From positions 1 through 10,586 of the forward strand of contig JAUXOH010000173.1 in assembly GCA_030682505.1 (NCBI GenBank): a stretch of 10,586 bases of DNA. Direction: 5' to 3'. The DNA comes from Candidatus Didemnitutus sp. (GTDB taxonomy: Bacteria > Verrucomicrobiota > Verrucomicrobiia > Opitutales > Opitutaceae). A program made the position numbers and the translations under genes. Below the pieces are notes generated by a model. It made no database searches. It had not been told where the DNA came from and saw only the letters and a list, made by a program, of their open reading frames with translations. This document shows positions 1-7,783 of this stretch, piece by piece (the first letter of the stretch is position 1; every line of letters begins with the position of its first letter).

Positions 1-610
1 CCTCATAGAAAATGCGGTGGGCATAGGCCGCCGCGCCGAGGTTGAAGCACACGAGCACATAGGAAACCACCCAAGCCCCGCCGACGGAGGCGACCTGCAA
101 CAGGAGGGGGCGCTGCCATTGCGATGCCGCCAGCGGCAGCCACGGGAACCCGCCGAAAATCACGCCGCGCAACCATTCTCCCATGACCCAAAGTCCGGCG
201 AGACCGAGCAGGGCGAGTAAACGGAAATAGACGCGGTGACCCGTGAGACGGGGAACATACCACCAGACGGCGAGAAACCACAGGCCGTTGAGCAGGCCCG
301 ACAGGGTGCCGAGCGCCACCATGCCAAACCACGAGACGTGGTGCAGCCAAGCGAGCAAACCGATCCACGCCACCACCTGAGCCCCCAGCACGGCGGTGGC
401 ATAGGCCTTGAAATCCGGTTTGCGATACGCCCAGAGCACCGCCGGCAGCAACATGGCGTAGGCCGCCTCGCCCGTCCCGATGGGCGGGAATGCCGCATAG
501 GTTAACCCCGCGGTCAGCCCGAAGACCGCCAGACCCCACATCAACTGCGGTCGCCGCTGCCAGAAAGCAGGGGCCGGAGCGGAGAGCTCAGGTAGGGAAG
601 GTTGATTCAT
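1..610 (-). CDS. lnt: Apolipoprotein N-acyltransferase, N-terminal part (runs off left edge)
   Basis: The frame read leftward from the ATG at 610-608 stays open for 203 codons to the window edge, so the gene is cut by the window and not broken. Lnt transfers the third acyl chain to the N-terminal cysteine of lipoproteins in the inner membrane. What is visible is the membrane part: hydrophobic segments near residues 24-42, 48-62, 70-88, 92-118, 128-146 and 168-195. The Lnt signature E145-W-L-R-G followed by G154-F-P-W-L aligns with my memory of the E. coli EWLRGWLFTGFPW stretch. Lnt proteins are about 500 residues long, so the carbon-nitrogen hydrolase domain with its Glu-Lys-Cys triad lies outside the window. 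The start is 34 bp after the secA stop on the same strand, which suggests co-transcription. No good ribosome binding site precedes it. Other open frames across this stretch are arginine-rich shadows. Confidence 0.9.
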   Translation of the reverse strand, partial: MNQPSLPELSAPAPAFWQRRPQLMWGLAVFGLTAGLTYAAFPPIGTGEAAYAMLLPAVLWAYRKPDFKAYATAVLGAQVVAWIGLLAWLHHVSWFGMVALGTLSGLLNGLWFLAVWWYVPRLTGHRVYFRLLALLGLAGLWVMGEWLRGVIFGGFPWLPLAASQWQRPLLLQVASVGGAWVVSYVLVCFNLGAAAYAHRIFYE

Positions 611-644
611 CACGAGGTGTCCGCGCCAAGACCCGTCAGCTCCG

Positions 645-3632
645 TCAGGCGCCGTGGCAATTCTTGAATTTCTTGCCGGAACCGCAGGGACAAGGATCGT
701 TGCGCCCCACCTTGGGCGCATCCCGCCGGATCGTCACCGCCGGGAGCTTGATCTCGTCGGCACCGCCGCCAGTCGATTCGGTGGTGCCGCTGGTGGTCAC
801 CGAGGTTTGCACGGCGGCGGTCAGCGCGGTGGGCGCGGAGGCCGGACCCTGCAACTTGGCGGACCGGGCAAGGATCGCGAAAAGGTTCTCGAAGGCCGCG
901 CGATTGGTCGCCGAACGGAAGAGGCTTGTGCAGATCTGCAGGCGCACGTTGTTCATCAGCTCCTCGAAGAAGCGATAGGCCTCACCCTTGTATTCCGACA
1001 GTGGGTCTTTTTGACCATAGGAGCGCAACCCGATCGAACGACGGAGCTCTTCCATCTCGGTCAAGTGCCCCTGCCAGTGGTGATCGATGGCGTTGATGAC
1101 GATGTAGCGCTCCAAGCCGCCGACCGCGGTCGGGTCCTCGACGGATTCTTTCAACGCGTAGGCCTTCCGAATGCGTTCGACGAGCTCCTGATGCATCACG
1201 GTCGAATCGCGTTGCCCTTCCAGTTCGGAGACCTTGGCGCTGATCGGGAAATGAGAATTCAGCCAACCGACCAGACTCTCGAGGTTGCTGGACGTCGTCG
1301 CATTGCGATCGCCGATTCCGGCGGTTTCGAGACGGACGTCGAGTTCCTCCTCGATCATGTCGAAGATGATGTCCTTCGCGCGCTCGGCGTGTAGCGCGCC
1401 ATTGCGAATGCCGTAGATCACTTCGCGCTGTTTGTTCAGCACGTCGTCGTATTGCAGCAAACGCTTGCGGATGGAGAAATTCTGTTGCTCGACTTTCTTT
1501 TGTGCGGACTCGATTGAGCGGTTGAGCCAAGGATGCTCCAACTCCTCGCCGTCCTTCATGGAACCCTCCATGATCTTCGACGCGAGGTTGCCCTGCAAAA
1601 ACAGCCTCATCAGGTCGTCTTCCAACGAGAGGAAGAACTTCGTCCCGCCCGGATCGCCTTGGCGCGAGCAACGACCGCGCAACTGGCGGTCGATGCGACG
1701 TGATTCGTGCCGCTCGGTGCCGACGACGAAGAGCCCGCCGAGTTCGCGCACGCCTTCGCCGAGTTTGATGTCGGTACCACGACCGGCCATGTTCGTGGCG
1801 ATGGTCACGGAGCCGCGCTGGCCGGCGCGGGTGATGATCTCGGCTTCCTGCTGGTGGAACTTGGCATTAAGGACCGTGTGGATCACGCCCGCGCGCTTGA
1901 GCATGCGGCTCAACACCTCGGACTGCTCAACCGTAACCGTGCCGACCAACACGGGCTGGCCGCGTTTCTGCGCCCCCTGGATCGTCGTGACGACCGCAGC
2001 ATATTTGTCGCGGCGCGTCTTGAAGATCGAGTCGTTCGCATCGACGCGAATACACGGCTGGTTGGTCGGAATCTGGGTGACGGAGAGCCGGTAAATTTCG
2101 TTGAATTCCGCGGCCTCGGTCTCGGCGGTTCCGGTCATGCCCGCGAGCTTCTCATACATGCGGAAATAATTCTGGATCGTGACCGTCGCGTAGGTGCGGG
2201 TCTCGCGTTCGATCGTCACGCCTTCCTTCGCCTCGACGGCTTGGTGGAGACCGTCGGACCAACGACGGCCCGGCATCACCCGGCCGGTGTTCTCGTCCAC
2301 GATGACGACCTTGCCGTCCTGGAGAACGTACTCGACGTCCCGCTCGTAGAGTGAGAAGGCGCGGAGGAGCTGCGAGATCGCATGGATGTCCTCGGAGACG
2401 ACTTCGTAGTGCTGCTGGGCGTCGCGCTTGGCTTTTTCTTTTTCTTCCGGGGTCTTGGCGGTGTCCTTCTCCAGCTCGATGAAATGGGTCGCGAGGTCGG
2501 GCAACACGAACGCATCGGGATCATCCGGGCGGAGGTGCTTGCGGCCGATTTCGGTCAAATCGGCCTGGTGATTTTTTTCGTCGATGACGAAGAGCAACTC
2601 TTCCTTGTAGGCGTAGAGTTCCTTCTTGTTGAAGTCGGAGTGCATCTCGACGTCGGTCTTGTCGAGGAGCTTGCGCCACTCCGGATTCTCCATGAGCCGG
2701 AGAAGTTGCTTGTTCTGCGGCATGCCGAGTTTCACCTGCAGCATCTTCATCGCGGCGGCATGGCGCTCCTCGTTGGACAGCTCCTTCTTTTCCAGCAGAT
2801 CGGTGGCCTCCTTGACGAAGCGATTGACGAGCCTCAACTGGGCGTCGACGAGCGCGGAGACACCGGGCCGGAGCCGGGTGAAAGGTTGCTCGCGCTCGAT
2901 CGGGGCCGGACCGGAGATGATCAAGGGCGTGCGGGCTTCGTCGACGAGGATCGAGTCGATTTCGTCCACGATGCAGAACCAGTGATCGCGCTGGACCTGG
3001 TCGTCCTTGCGGGTTGCCATGCCGTTGTCGCGCAAGTAGTCGAAGCCGAATTCGGAGGCCGTGCCGTAGGTGATGTCGCGCTGATACATCTCGCGGCGGA
3101 GGTCGGACGGCATCTGCTGCTGGATGCAACCGACGGTGAGCCCGAGGAATTGATAAAGGTGACCCATCCACTCGGAGTCGCGGCGGGCGAGGTAATCGTT
3201 GACGGTGACGAGTTGGGAGTTCTTGCCGACGAGGGCATTGAGGTAGAGCGGCAGCGTGGCGACGAGGGTCTTGCCTTCGCCGGTGGCCATTTCGGCGATC
3301 CGCCCTTCATGCAAGGTGATGCCGCCGATGAGCTGGACGTCGAAGTGCACCATGTCCCAAGTGAGCTCGTGTTCGCAGACCAGCACTTTGCGGCCGACCA
3401 TGCGGCGGGCCCCGTTCTTCACCGCGGCAAAGGCCTCGGGCAGAATCTGGTCCAAGGTCTCGCCGGCCTTGAGGCGCGCCCGGAACTCCTCGGTCTTGGC
3501 CCGGAGTTGGTCGTCGGTGAGCTTTTGGTAGGCCGTTTCGAATTCGTTGATGCGGACCACCACGGGGCGGCATTTATCGACGTATTTCCGATGGTGACGA
3601 CCGGCGAGTTTCTTTAAAAGGAAGCTGAGCAT
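645..3632 (-). CDS. secA: Preprotein translocase ATPase SecA
   Basis: A 995-residue motor that drives unfolded preproteins through SecYEG. Visible parts in order: Walker A MATGEGKT (115-122); DEID Walker B (223-226), followed by the SecA hallmark VDEARTPLIISG (230-241); a long preprotein-crosslinking domain to about 425; VDENTGR (445-451); second helicase domain with NMAGRGTDIKLG (614-625) and RIDRQLRGRCSRQGDPG (646-662); helical scaffold and wing with LRSYGQKDPL (869-878); a low-complexity Ala/Ser/Thr linker (about 926-958); and a C-terminal SEC-C zinc motif with C981, C983, C992 and H993, which in other bacteria binds SecB and lipid. The protein is longer than E. coli SecA (901), mainly because of extra sequence at about residues 255-345 that resembles chlamydial SecA from memory. 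The start MLSFLLKK is normal for the family. There is no obvious Shine-Dalgarno sequence. lnt follows after 34 bp. Confidence 0.99.
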   Translation of the reverse strand: MLSFLLKKLAGRHHRKYVDKCRPVVVRINEFETAYQKLTDDQLRAKTEEFRARLKAGETLDQILPEAFAAVKNGARRMVGRKVLVCEHELTWDMVHFDVQLIGGITLHEGRIAEMATGEGKTLVATLPLYLNALVGKNSQLVTVNDYLARRDSEWMGHLYQFLGLTVGCIQQQMPSDLRREMYQRDITYGTASEFGFDYLRDNGMATRKDDQVQRDHWFCIVDEIDSILVDEARTPLIISGPAPIEREQPFTRLRPGVSALVDAQLRLVNRFVKEATDLLEKKELSNEERHAAAMKMLQVKLGMPQNKQLLRLMENPEWRKLLDKTDVEMHSDFNKKELYAYKEELLFVIDEKNHQADLTEIGRKHLRPDDPDAFVLPDLATHFIELEKDTAKTPEEKEKAKRDAQQHYEVVSEDIHAISQLLRAFSLYERDVEYVLQDGKVVIVDENTGRVMPGRRWSDGLHQAVEAKEGVTIERETRTYATVTIQNYFRMYEKLAGMTGTAETEAAEFNEIYRLSVTQIPTNQPCIRVDANDSIFKTRRDKYAAVVTTIQGAQKRGQPVLVGTVTVEQSEVLSRMLKRAGVIHTVLNAKFHQQEAEIITRAGQRGSVTIATNMAGRGTDIKLGEGVRELGGLFVVGTERHESRRIDRQLRGRCSRQGDPGGTKFFLSLEDDLMRLFLQGNLASKIMEGSMKDGEELEHPWLNRSIESAQKKVEQQNFSIRKRLLQYDDVLNKQREVIYGIRNGALHAERAKDIIFDMIEEELDVRLETAGIGDRNATTSSNLESLVGWLNSHFPISAKVSELEGQRDSTVMHQELVERIRKAYALKESVEDPTAVGGLERYIVINAIDHHWQGHLTEMEELRRSIGLRSYGQKDPLSEYKGEAYRFFEELMNNVRLQICTSLFRSATNRAAFENLFAILARSAKLQGPASAPTALTAAVQTSVTTSGTTESTGGGADEIKLPAVTIRRDAPKVGRNDPCPCGSGKKFKNCHGA

Positions 3633-3730
3633 GAAAGAGGGAGACGTTTAGCCGCGTCGACCGGGTTGGCAAATGGCAAATATTCGAGGTTTTCACCGAG
3701 CCAAACCCCTAACCATCAACATGGAAAGCG

Positions 3731-3750
3731 GCCGAACCTCTTGATTCGGC
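3731..3750 (-). terminator. Possible weak terminator hairpin after the UDP-glucuronate decarboxylase gene
   Basis: A perfect 6-bp inverted repeat, GCCGAA and TTCGGC, encloses an 8-nt loop. It lies 39 bp past the decarboxylase stop on the minus strand. No run of T follows the stem, so a Rho-independent role is doubtful. It could equally be a regulatory hairpin in the region upstream of secA. Confidence 0.25.
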
Positions 3751-3788
3751 ACGTTCCGACCTCCAGCGTCCTTCTCCGTGCCCCGAGC

Positions 3789-4715
<927 letters not shown>

Positions 4716-4816
4716 GGGGAAAGTGGGTACGAGAGTGATAGTAAAGGCGCCCGGCTTGGCGAGCATCCATTCCTTCACTTGCCGTCATCAACTCAAACCC
4801 ACAACCTCCATCACCC

Positions 4817-4854
4817 ACCTCGGGGTATTCCCTGAATACCGGACAACCTCGGGG
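4817..4854. promoter_or_regulatory. Palindrome framed by direct repeats in the divergent intergenic region
   Basis: GGTATTC-CCT-GAATACC is a perfect 7-bp inverted repeat with a 3-nt centre (4824-4840). It sits 43 bp upstream of the secreted-protein start and 109 bp upstream of the decarboxylase start. The 9-mer ACCTCGGGG occurs at 4817-4825 and again at 4846-4854, 29 bp apart, on either side of it. This arrangement could be a dimeric operator controlling one or both divergent genes. The 3-nt centre is tight for an RNA hairpin but possible. No regulator is known, and the functional reading is inference. Confidence 0.35.
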
Positions 4855-4882
4855 GAGGGTCGGCCGCCAACACCATCCAACC

Positions 4883-5470
4883 ATGAAGCACCCCCTGTTT
4901 TCGTGCGGTCGTCTGTGGACCGCGCTTTTGATTCTCCCGATGCTGCTGCTCGCCGCATCCTCCGCGTTCGCTGCGGACAAGGCCGGCTCCGATTTGCTGA
5001 TCAAGGTCAACCTGCCGAAAACCTGGCAGGATAATCGCCTCCCGGGTGACCTGAGCGCCGCCTTTGAAATGGAACATATGAACACCATGAAGGGCTACGA
5101 TGCCCGCCTCCGGGCCGCCTTTGTGCAACGCCTGGCGGCCGTTTTCCGCCGGGAGGGCTACACGGGGAAGATGGCCTTGATTGATACCGCGCCTGAATCC
5201 GCGCGCGGCCAGCCCATTCTCGTGATCGAATTAGACCGCTGGGTCGCTGCGGCCTCCGGGCGCTTCGACTGTTATTTCAAGGCCCGGCTCGTCACGATCC
5301 AGGGTGAAACCGACCTGGGCACCCTCGAATATAGCGATGCAATGATTCAGCGACGTTCCAACGCTTTTCGAGATACGGGCATCGAACAGGCAACGGACGT
5401 GGCCCTAGCCCAGTTCCATGGCGAACTGGTCTCATCCGGCCGCCTCGCCCTCCTGCCAGCCGGAAGCTAA
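4883..5470 (+). CDS. Secreted protein of unknown function
   Basis: I do not recognise this 195-residue protein. It begins with a clear Sec signal peptide: basic residues K2 and R10, a hydrophobic core from about 12 to 26, and a likely cleavage after AFA (residue 30). No cysteine sits at the cleavage point, so it is not an obvious lipoprotein. The mature part has no membrane segment. Its order is a strand-like start (DLLIKVNLP), a helix over about 72-95 (RLRAAFVQRLAAVFRREGY), a strand ILVIELDRW, a second strand pair (FDCYFKARLVTI, TDLGTLEY), and a final amphipathic helix over about 163-187. This strand-strand-helix pattern is reminiscent of small periplasmic envelope proteins of the DUF4410 or transport-auxiliary type, but that is only a guess. 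It stands alone, divergent from the decarboxylase gene, and is closed by a hairpin terminator. No Shine-Dalgarno sequence is evident. Confidence 0.8.
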   Translation: MKHPLFSCGRLWTALLILPMLLLAASSAFAADKAGSDLLIKVNLPKTWQDNRLPGDLSAAFEMEHMNTMKGYDARLRAAFVQRLAAVFRREGYTGKMALIDTAPESARGQPILVIELDRWVAAASGRFDCYFKARLVTIQGETDLGTLEYSDAMIQRRSNAFRDTGIEQATDVALAQFHGELVSSGRLALLPAGS

Positions 5471-5498
5471 GCGTTCCGACCAGGCCGATTACCCCTCC

Positions 5499-5526
5499 GG
5501 GCGCCGCATCACGGCGCCCTTTCGTT
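5499..5526 (+). terminator. Rho-independent terminator after the secreted-protein gene
   Basis: GGGCGCCG-CATCA-CGGCGCCC forms a perfect 8-bp all-GC stem with a 5-nt loop, followed directly by TTTCGTT. It starts 29 bp after the stop codon at 5470. The T run is short and interrupted, but the stem is very stable. Confidence 0.75.
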
Positions 5527-5602
5527 GGGTCGGGACGCGCCCAGAGCGTCAGCCCCATTTTAACGATGACTCGCTCGCGTTGATGGCTGGGTGGGCGCGG
5601 AA

Positions 5603-5637
5603 ATGAAAAATGAGCAGTGAGGGATGAACGGTGAACG
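5603..5637 (+). repeat. Five-copy 7-nt tandem repeat (RTGARNR)
   Basis: Five consecutive heptamers read ATGAAAA, ATGAGCA, GTGAGGG, ATGAACG and GTGAACG. Each fits RTGARNR, with TGA invariant at positions 2-4 of the unit. The period is exactly 7, so the repeat cannot be a simple coding pattern. It lies in the 213-bp gap between the secreted-protein and AsmA-like genes, 46 bp before the latter's start. Variable positions have diverged while R-TGA-R is kept, which suggests either an old expansion or selection on the core. Confidence 0.6.
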
Positions 5638-5683
5638 ATTTCCCGGGCCTTGCTGGTGGGGCGGGTTTGGGTAGGCTAGGGAG

Positions 5684-6436
5684 ATGAAGAGATTTCTGAA
5701 GCTCTCCCTGCTCGGCCTGCTCGTGCTCCTGGTGGGCGGCTATTTTGTCCTTTCCTCCACCCTCGGCTCCATCGTGAAGGCCGGCATCAACGGTTTTGGG
5801 CCGAAGCTCACCCAGACGAAGGTCGAGCTGGCCGGCGCCACGATCTCGCCGCTGACCGGCACGGGCACGCTCACGGGCCTGGCGGTCGGCAATCCCAGCG
5901 GCTGGTCCGAGGGCGACGCCTTCCGGCTGGGGAAGGTGCACGTGGATCTGCAGCCGTTCTCCATTTTTGGCGACCACGTGATCGTGAACGAGATCACGAT
6001 CGACGGGCCCGAGTTCCTTTATGAGACGAAGATCATCTCCAGCAATATCAAGGACCTGCTGAAAAACATCGAGGAGTTCACCGGCAGCGGCGGCAAGGAG
6101 CCGACGACTAAGTCCGGTCAGCCGATCAAGTTTGTGGTGAAGAAATTTCGGATGACCAACGGCGTGGCGCGGCTCGGCGTGGGCGTGGCTGCCCTGCCAG
6201 TCCCGATCCCCCCGATCGCGATCGACGACCTCGGCGTGAGCGAGGGCGGCATCACCGCCGACCAGCTGGCCGGCGTGATGATGCAGAACGTCCTCGGCGG
6301 GATCATCAACGGCACGGCCTCGGCGCTGACCTCGGTCGGCTCGACCGCCGGCGCGGCCGGTCTCGAGAAGACCAAGGAAGCGGCCAAGAAGGCCGGCGAA
6401 GGGATCAAGAAATTGTTCGGCGACGGGAAGCCGTGA
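5684..6436 (+). CDS. Membrane-anchored AsmA-like protein
   Basis: A 250-residue protein with a short basic N-terminus, one hydrophobic segment (about 6-27) and the rest probably periplasmic. After the anchor comes a beta-rich stretch (about 28-112) with the AsmA/DUF748-like succession of a strand covering TKVELAGATISPLTGTGTL, the 'VGNPSGW' turn, HVDLQPFSIFGDHVIVNEITIDGPEF, and then a helix. The 'v.ei.i.gpe' rhythm is typical of the AsmA and TamB group, whose large members bridge the inner and outer membrane for lipid transport or assembly. This one is far shorter than AsmA (over 600), so it holds at most one repeat. The C-terminal 30 residues form an Ala/Lys/Glu amphipathic helix. A purine-rich AGG lies 8 nt before the ATG, and GGAG abuts it. 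The family call is moderate and the cellular role is unknown. Confidence 0.75.
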   Translation: MKRFLKLSLLGLLVLLVGGYFVLSSTLGSIVKAGINGFGPKLTQTKVELAGATISPLTGTGTLTGLAVGNPSGWSEGDAFRLGKVHVDLQPFSIFGDHVIVNEITIDGPEFLYETKIISSNIKDLLKNIEEFTGSGGKEPTTKSGQPIKFVVKKFRMTNGVARLGVGVAALPVPIPPIAIDDLGVSEGGITADQLAGVMMQNVLGGIINGTASALTSVGSTAGAAGLEKTKEAAKKAGEGIKKLFGDGKP

Positions 6437-6522
6437 AGAAGTGCGGTTAGCGGCAAGCGGCTTGTTCTGGGCGTCGGACTCGGCTGGGGCGCGAGGTGTT
6501 GCCCTCCCCCGGGTTCCCAGTT

Positions 6523-6537
6523 GCTGATCGCATCAGC
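6523..6537 (-). other. Hairpin overlapping the tgt stop codon
   Basis: GCTGAT-CGC-ATCAGC is a perfect 6-bp inverted repeat with a 3-nt centre. On the minus strand its 5' arm contains the TGA stop of tgt. No T run follows it, so it is not a standard terminator. It lies in the 96-bp gap between the convergent AsmA-like and tgt genes, where I see no better terminator for either. Confidence 0.3.
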
Positions 6538-7675
6538 CGGCTGACCGTTCGCCTGCTTCGTAGCGCTCGATCCACGCCTTGCTCCACGCGCCGTAATCGC
6601 CCGCCTCGATGTGGTCCCGGGCCTGCGCGACCAGATCGAGATAGAAATGCAGATTGTGGAGCGACAAGAGGGTGCAGGCCAGGATCTCGTTGGCCGCGAC
6701 CAGGTGCCGCAGGTAAGCCCGCGAAAAATGCCGGCAGGTGTAATTATCGAGACCCTCCACCAACGGAGCGGGATCGGTGCGGTAGCGCTCGTTGCGGAGG
6801 TTGATGAGCCCGTCGGGTGTGAAGGCAGCACCATTGCGGGCGACGCGGGTGGGATGCACGCAGTCGAACATGTCCACGCCGAGCGCGATCATCTTGAGAA
6901 TCTGCGGCGGTGTGCCGAGGCCCATGGTGTAGCGCGGCTTGTCGGCCGGCAAAAACGGCGTCGTTGCCGCCACTTGCTTGAGCATCTCCGGTTCCGGCTC
7001 GCCCACGCTGACCCCGCCGACCGCGTAACCGGGAAAATCCAACGCCGCGAGCGTCTCGGCGGCTTCGCGCCGCAGGTCGTCATAGGTCGAGCCTTGCGCG
7101 ATGGCAAAGACGTGGCGCCCGCTGGGCAGAAACCCGTTGTCGGTGGCGATCTGTTTGCATTCTTGCGCCCAGCGGTAGCTGCGATCGACCGCGCGGCGAC
7201 ACTCATCGCGGGTGCAAGGCCAGGGCGGACACTCGTCGATCACCATCGCAATGTCCGAACCAAGGTTGGCCTGAATCGTCATCACTTCGCGCGGGCCCAG
7301 AAAGAGCTTCTTGCCGTCGATATGGGACTGGAAGGCAATGCCATCGTCGCGAATGTCGCGGAGCTTCGCCAAACTGAAGGCCTGAAACCCGCCGCTGTCC
7401 GTCAGGATCGGGCCGTCCCAGCCCATGAATTTATGCAACCCGCCGAGGTCGCGCACGATCTCCGAGCCGGGTCGCAAGTTGAGGTGGTAGGTATTGCCGA
7501 GGATCACTTGCGCTCCGGTCTCGCGGATCTGCGCGGGCGTGAGGGCTTTCACGGTGCCCTGCGTGCCGACGGGCATGAAGATCGGCGTCTCGATGACGCC
7601 GTGCAAGGTCCGCAAGCGTCCGCGCCGGGCGGCGGTGGCAGTGTCGGTCCGGAGCAGCGTAAAATGGTCTGGCAT
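6533..7675 (-). CDS. tgt: tRNA-guanine transglycosylase
   Basis: A 380-residue TIM-barrel enzyme that swaps guanine-34 of GUN-anticodon tRNAs for preQ1 (or queuine) in queuosine synthesis. Visible: TPIFMPVGTQGTVKAL (30-45), base-binding and acid D93 in DSGGFQ, DEC (147-149), AIAQGS (191-196), YAVGGVSVGE (217-226), nucleophile D271 in MFDCV, and PTRVARNG (275-282). Two oddities stand out. The usual QGG is QGS. The zinc site, normally CxCxxC plus His, reads L309-D-N311-Y-T-C314 with H340, so two of the four ligands are gone although flanking NYTCRHFSRAYLRHL and HNLHFY are well conserved. V224 and C149 match the small-pocket bacterial (preQ1) type rather than the eukaryotic queuine type. The ATG at 7675 fits the family N-terminus. 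An in-frame start at 7846 would overlap the divergent amidotransferase gene and is rejected. Confidence 0.97.
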   Translation of the reverse strand: MPDHFTLLRTDTATAARRGRLRTLHGVIETPIFMPVGTQGTVKALTPAQIRETGAQVILGNTYHLNLRPGSEIVRDLGGLHKFMGWDGPILTDSGGFQAFSLAKLRDIRDDGIAFQSHIDGKKLFLGPREVMTIQANLGSDIAMVIDECPPWPCTRDECRRAVDRSYRWAQECKQIATDNGFLPSGRHVFAIAQGSTYDDLRREAAETLAALDFPGYAVGGVSVGEPEPEMLKQVAATTPFLPADKPRYTMGLGTPPQILKMIALGVDMFDCVHPTRVARNGAAFTPDGLINLRNERYRTDPAPLVEGLDNYTCRHFSRAYLRHLVAANEILACTLLSLHNLHFYLDLVAQARDHIEAGDYGAWSKAWIERYEAGERSAG

Positions 7676-7743
7676 GAGGTTGGTCACCGGATCGGCGCGC
7701 GGGACGCGTGTGCGCCGTCCGCGGGACCCGAAATGACACTCCC

Positions 7744-7774
7744 ACCCTACCCGTGCGCTTGACCCCCCTGTCAA
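7744..7774 (-). promoter_or_regulatory. Candidate tgt promoter (TTGACA / TAGGGT)
   Basis: On the minus strand a consensus TTGACA (7774-7769) is followed after 19 nt by TAGGGT (7749-7744), about 69 bp before the tgt start. The -35 box is perfect, but the spacing is long and the -10 is poor. The -35 box is also one arm of the inverted repeat TTGAC-CCCCCT-GTCAA (7759-7774), so a repressor site here could shut off the promoter. This is inferred from sequence alone. Confidence 0.3.
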
Positions 7775-7783
7775 ATACCGAGT

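Noticed and set aside
3..539. Two arginine- or serine-rich minus-strand frames near the left edge
   Set aside because: They overlap the lnt frame, which has membrane segments and the EWLRG/GFPW signature.
2382..3617. A 411-codon open frame antisense to secA
   Set aside because: It mirrors the codon pattern of secA, is rich in Val/Gly/Leu/Asp typical of reverse-frame reading of GC-rich genes, and shows no motif. secA itself is unmistakable.
4716..4778. A GTG at 4778 as start of the decarboxylase
   Set aside because: The added 21 residues precede the Rossmann strand RILITGG without family support. The ATG at 4715 gives the usual length.
6611..7762. A 383-codon open frame antisense to tgt
   Set aside because: It is a shadow of the strongly conserved tgt gene, with no recognisable domain.
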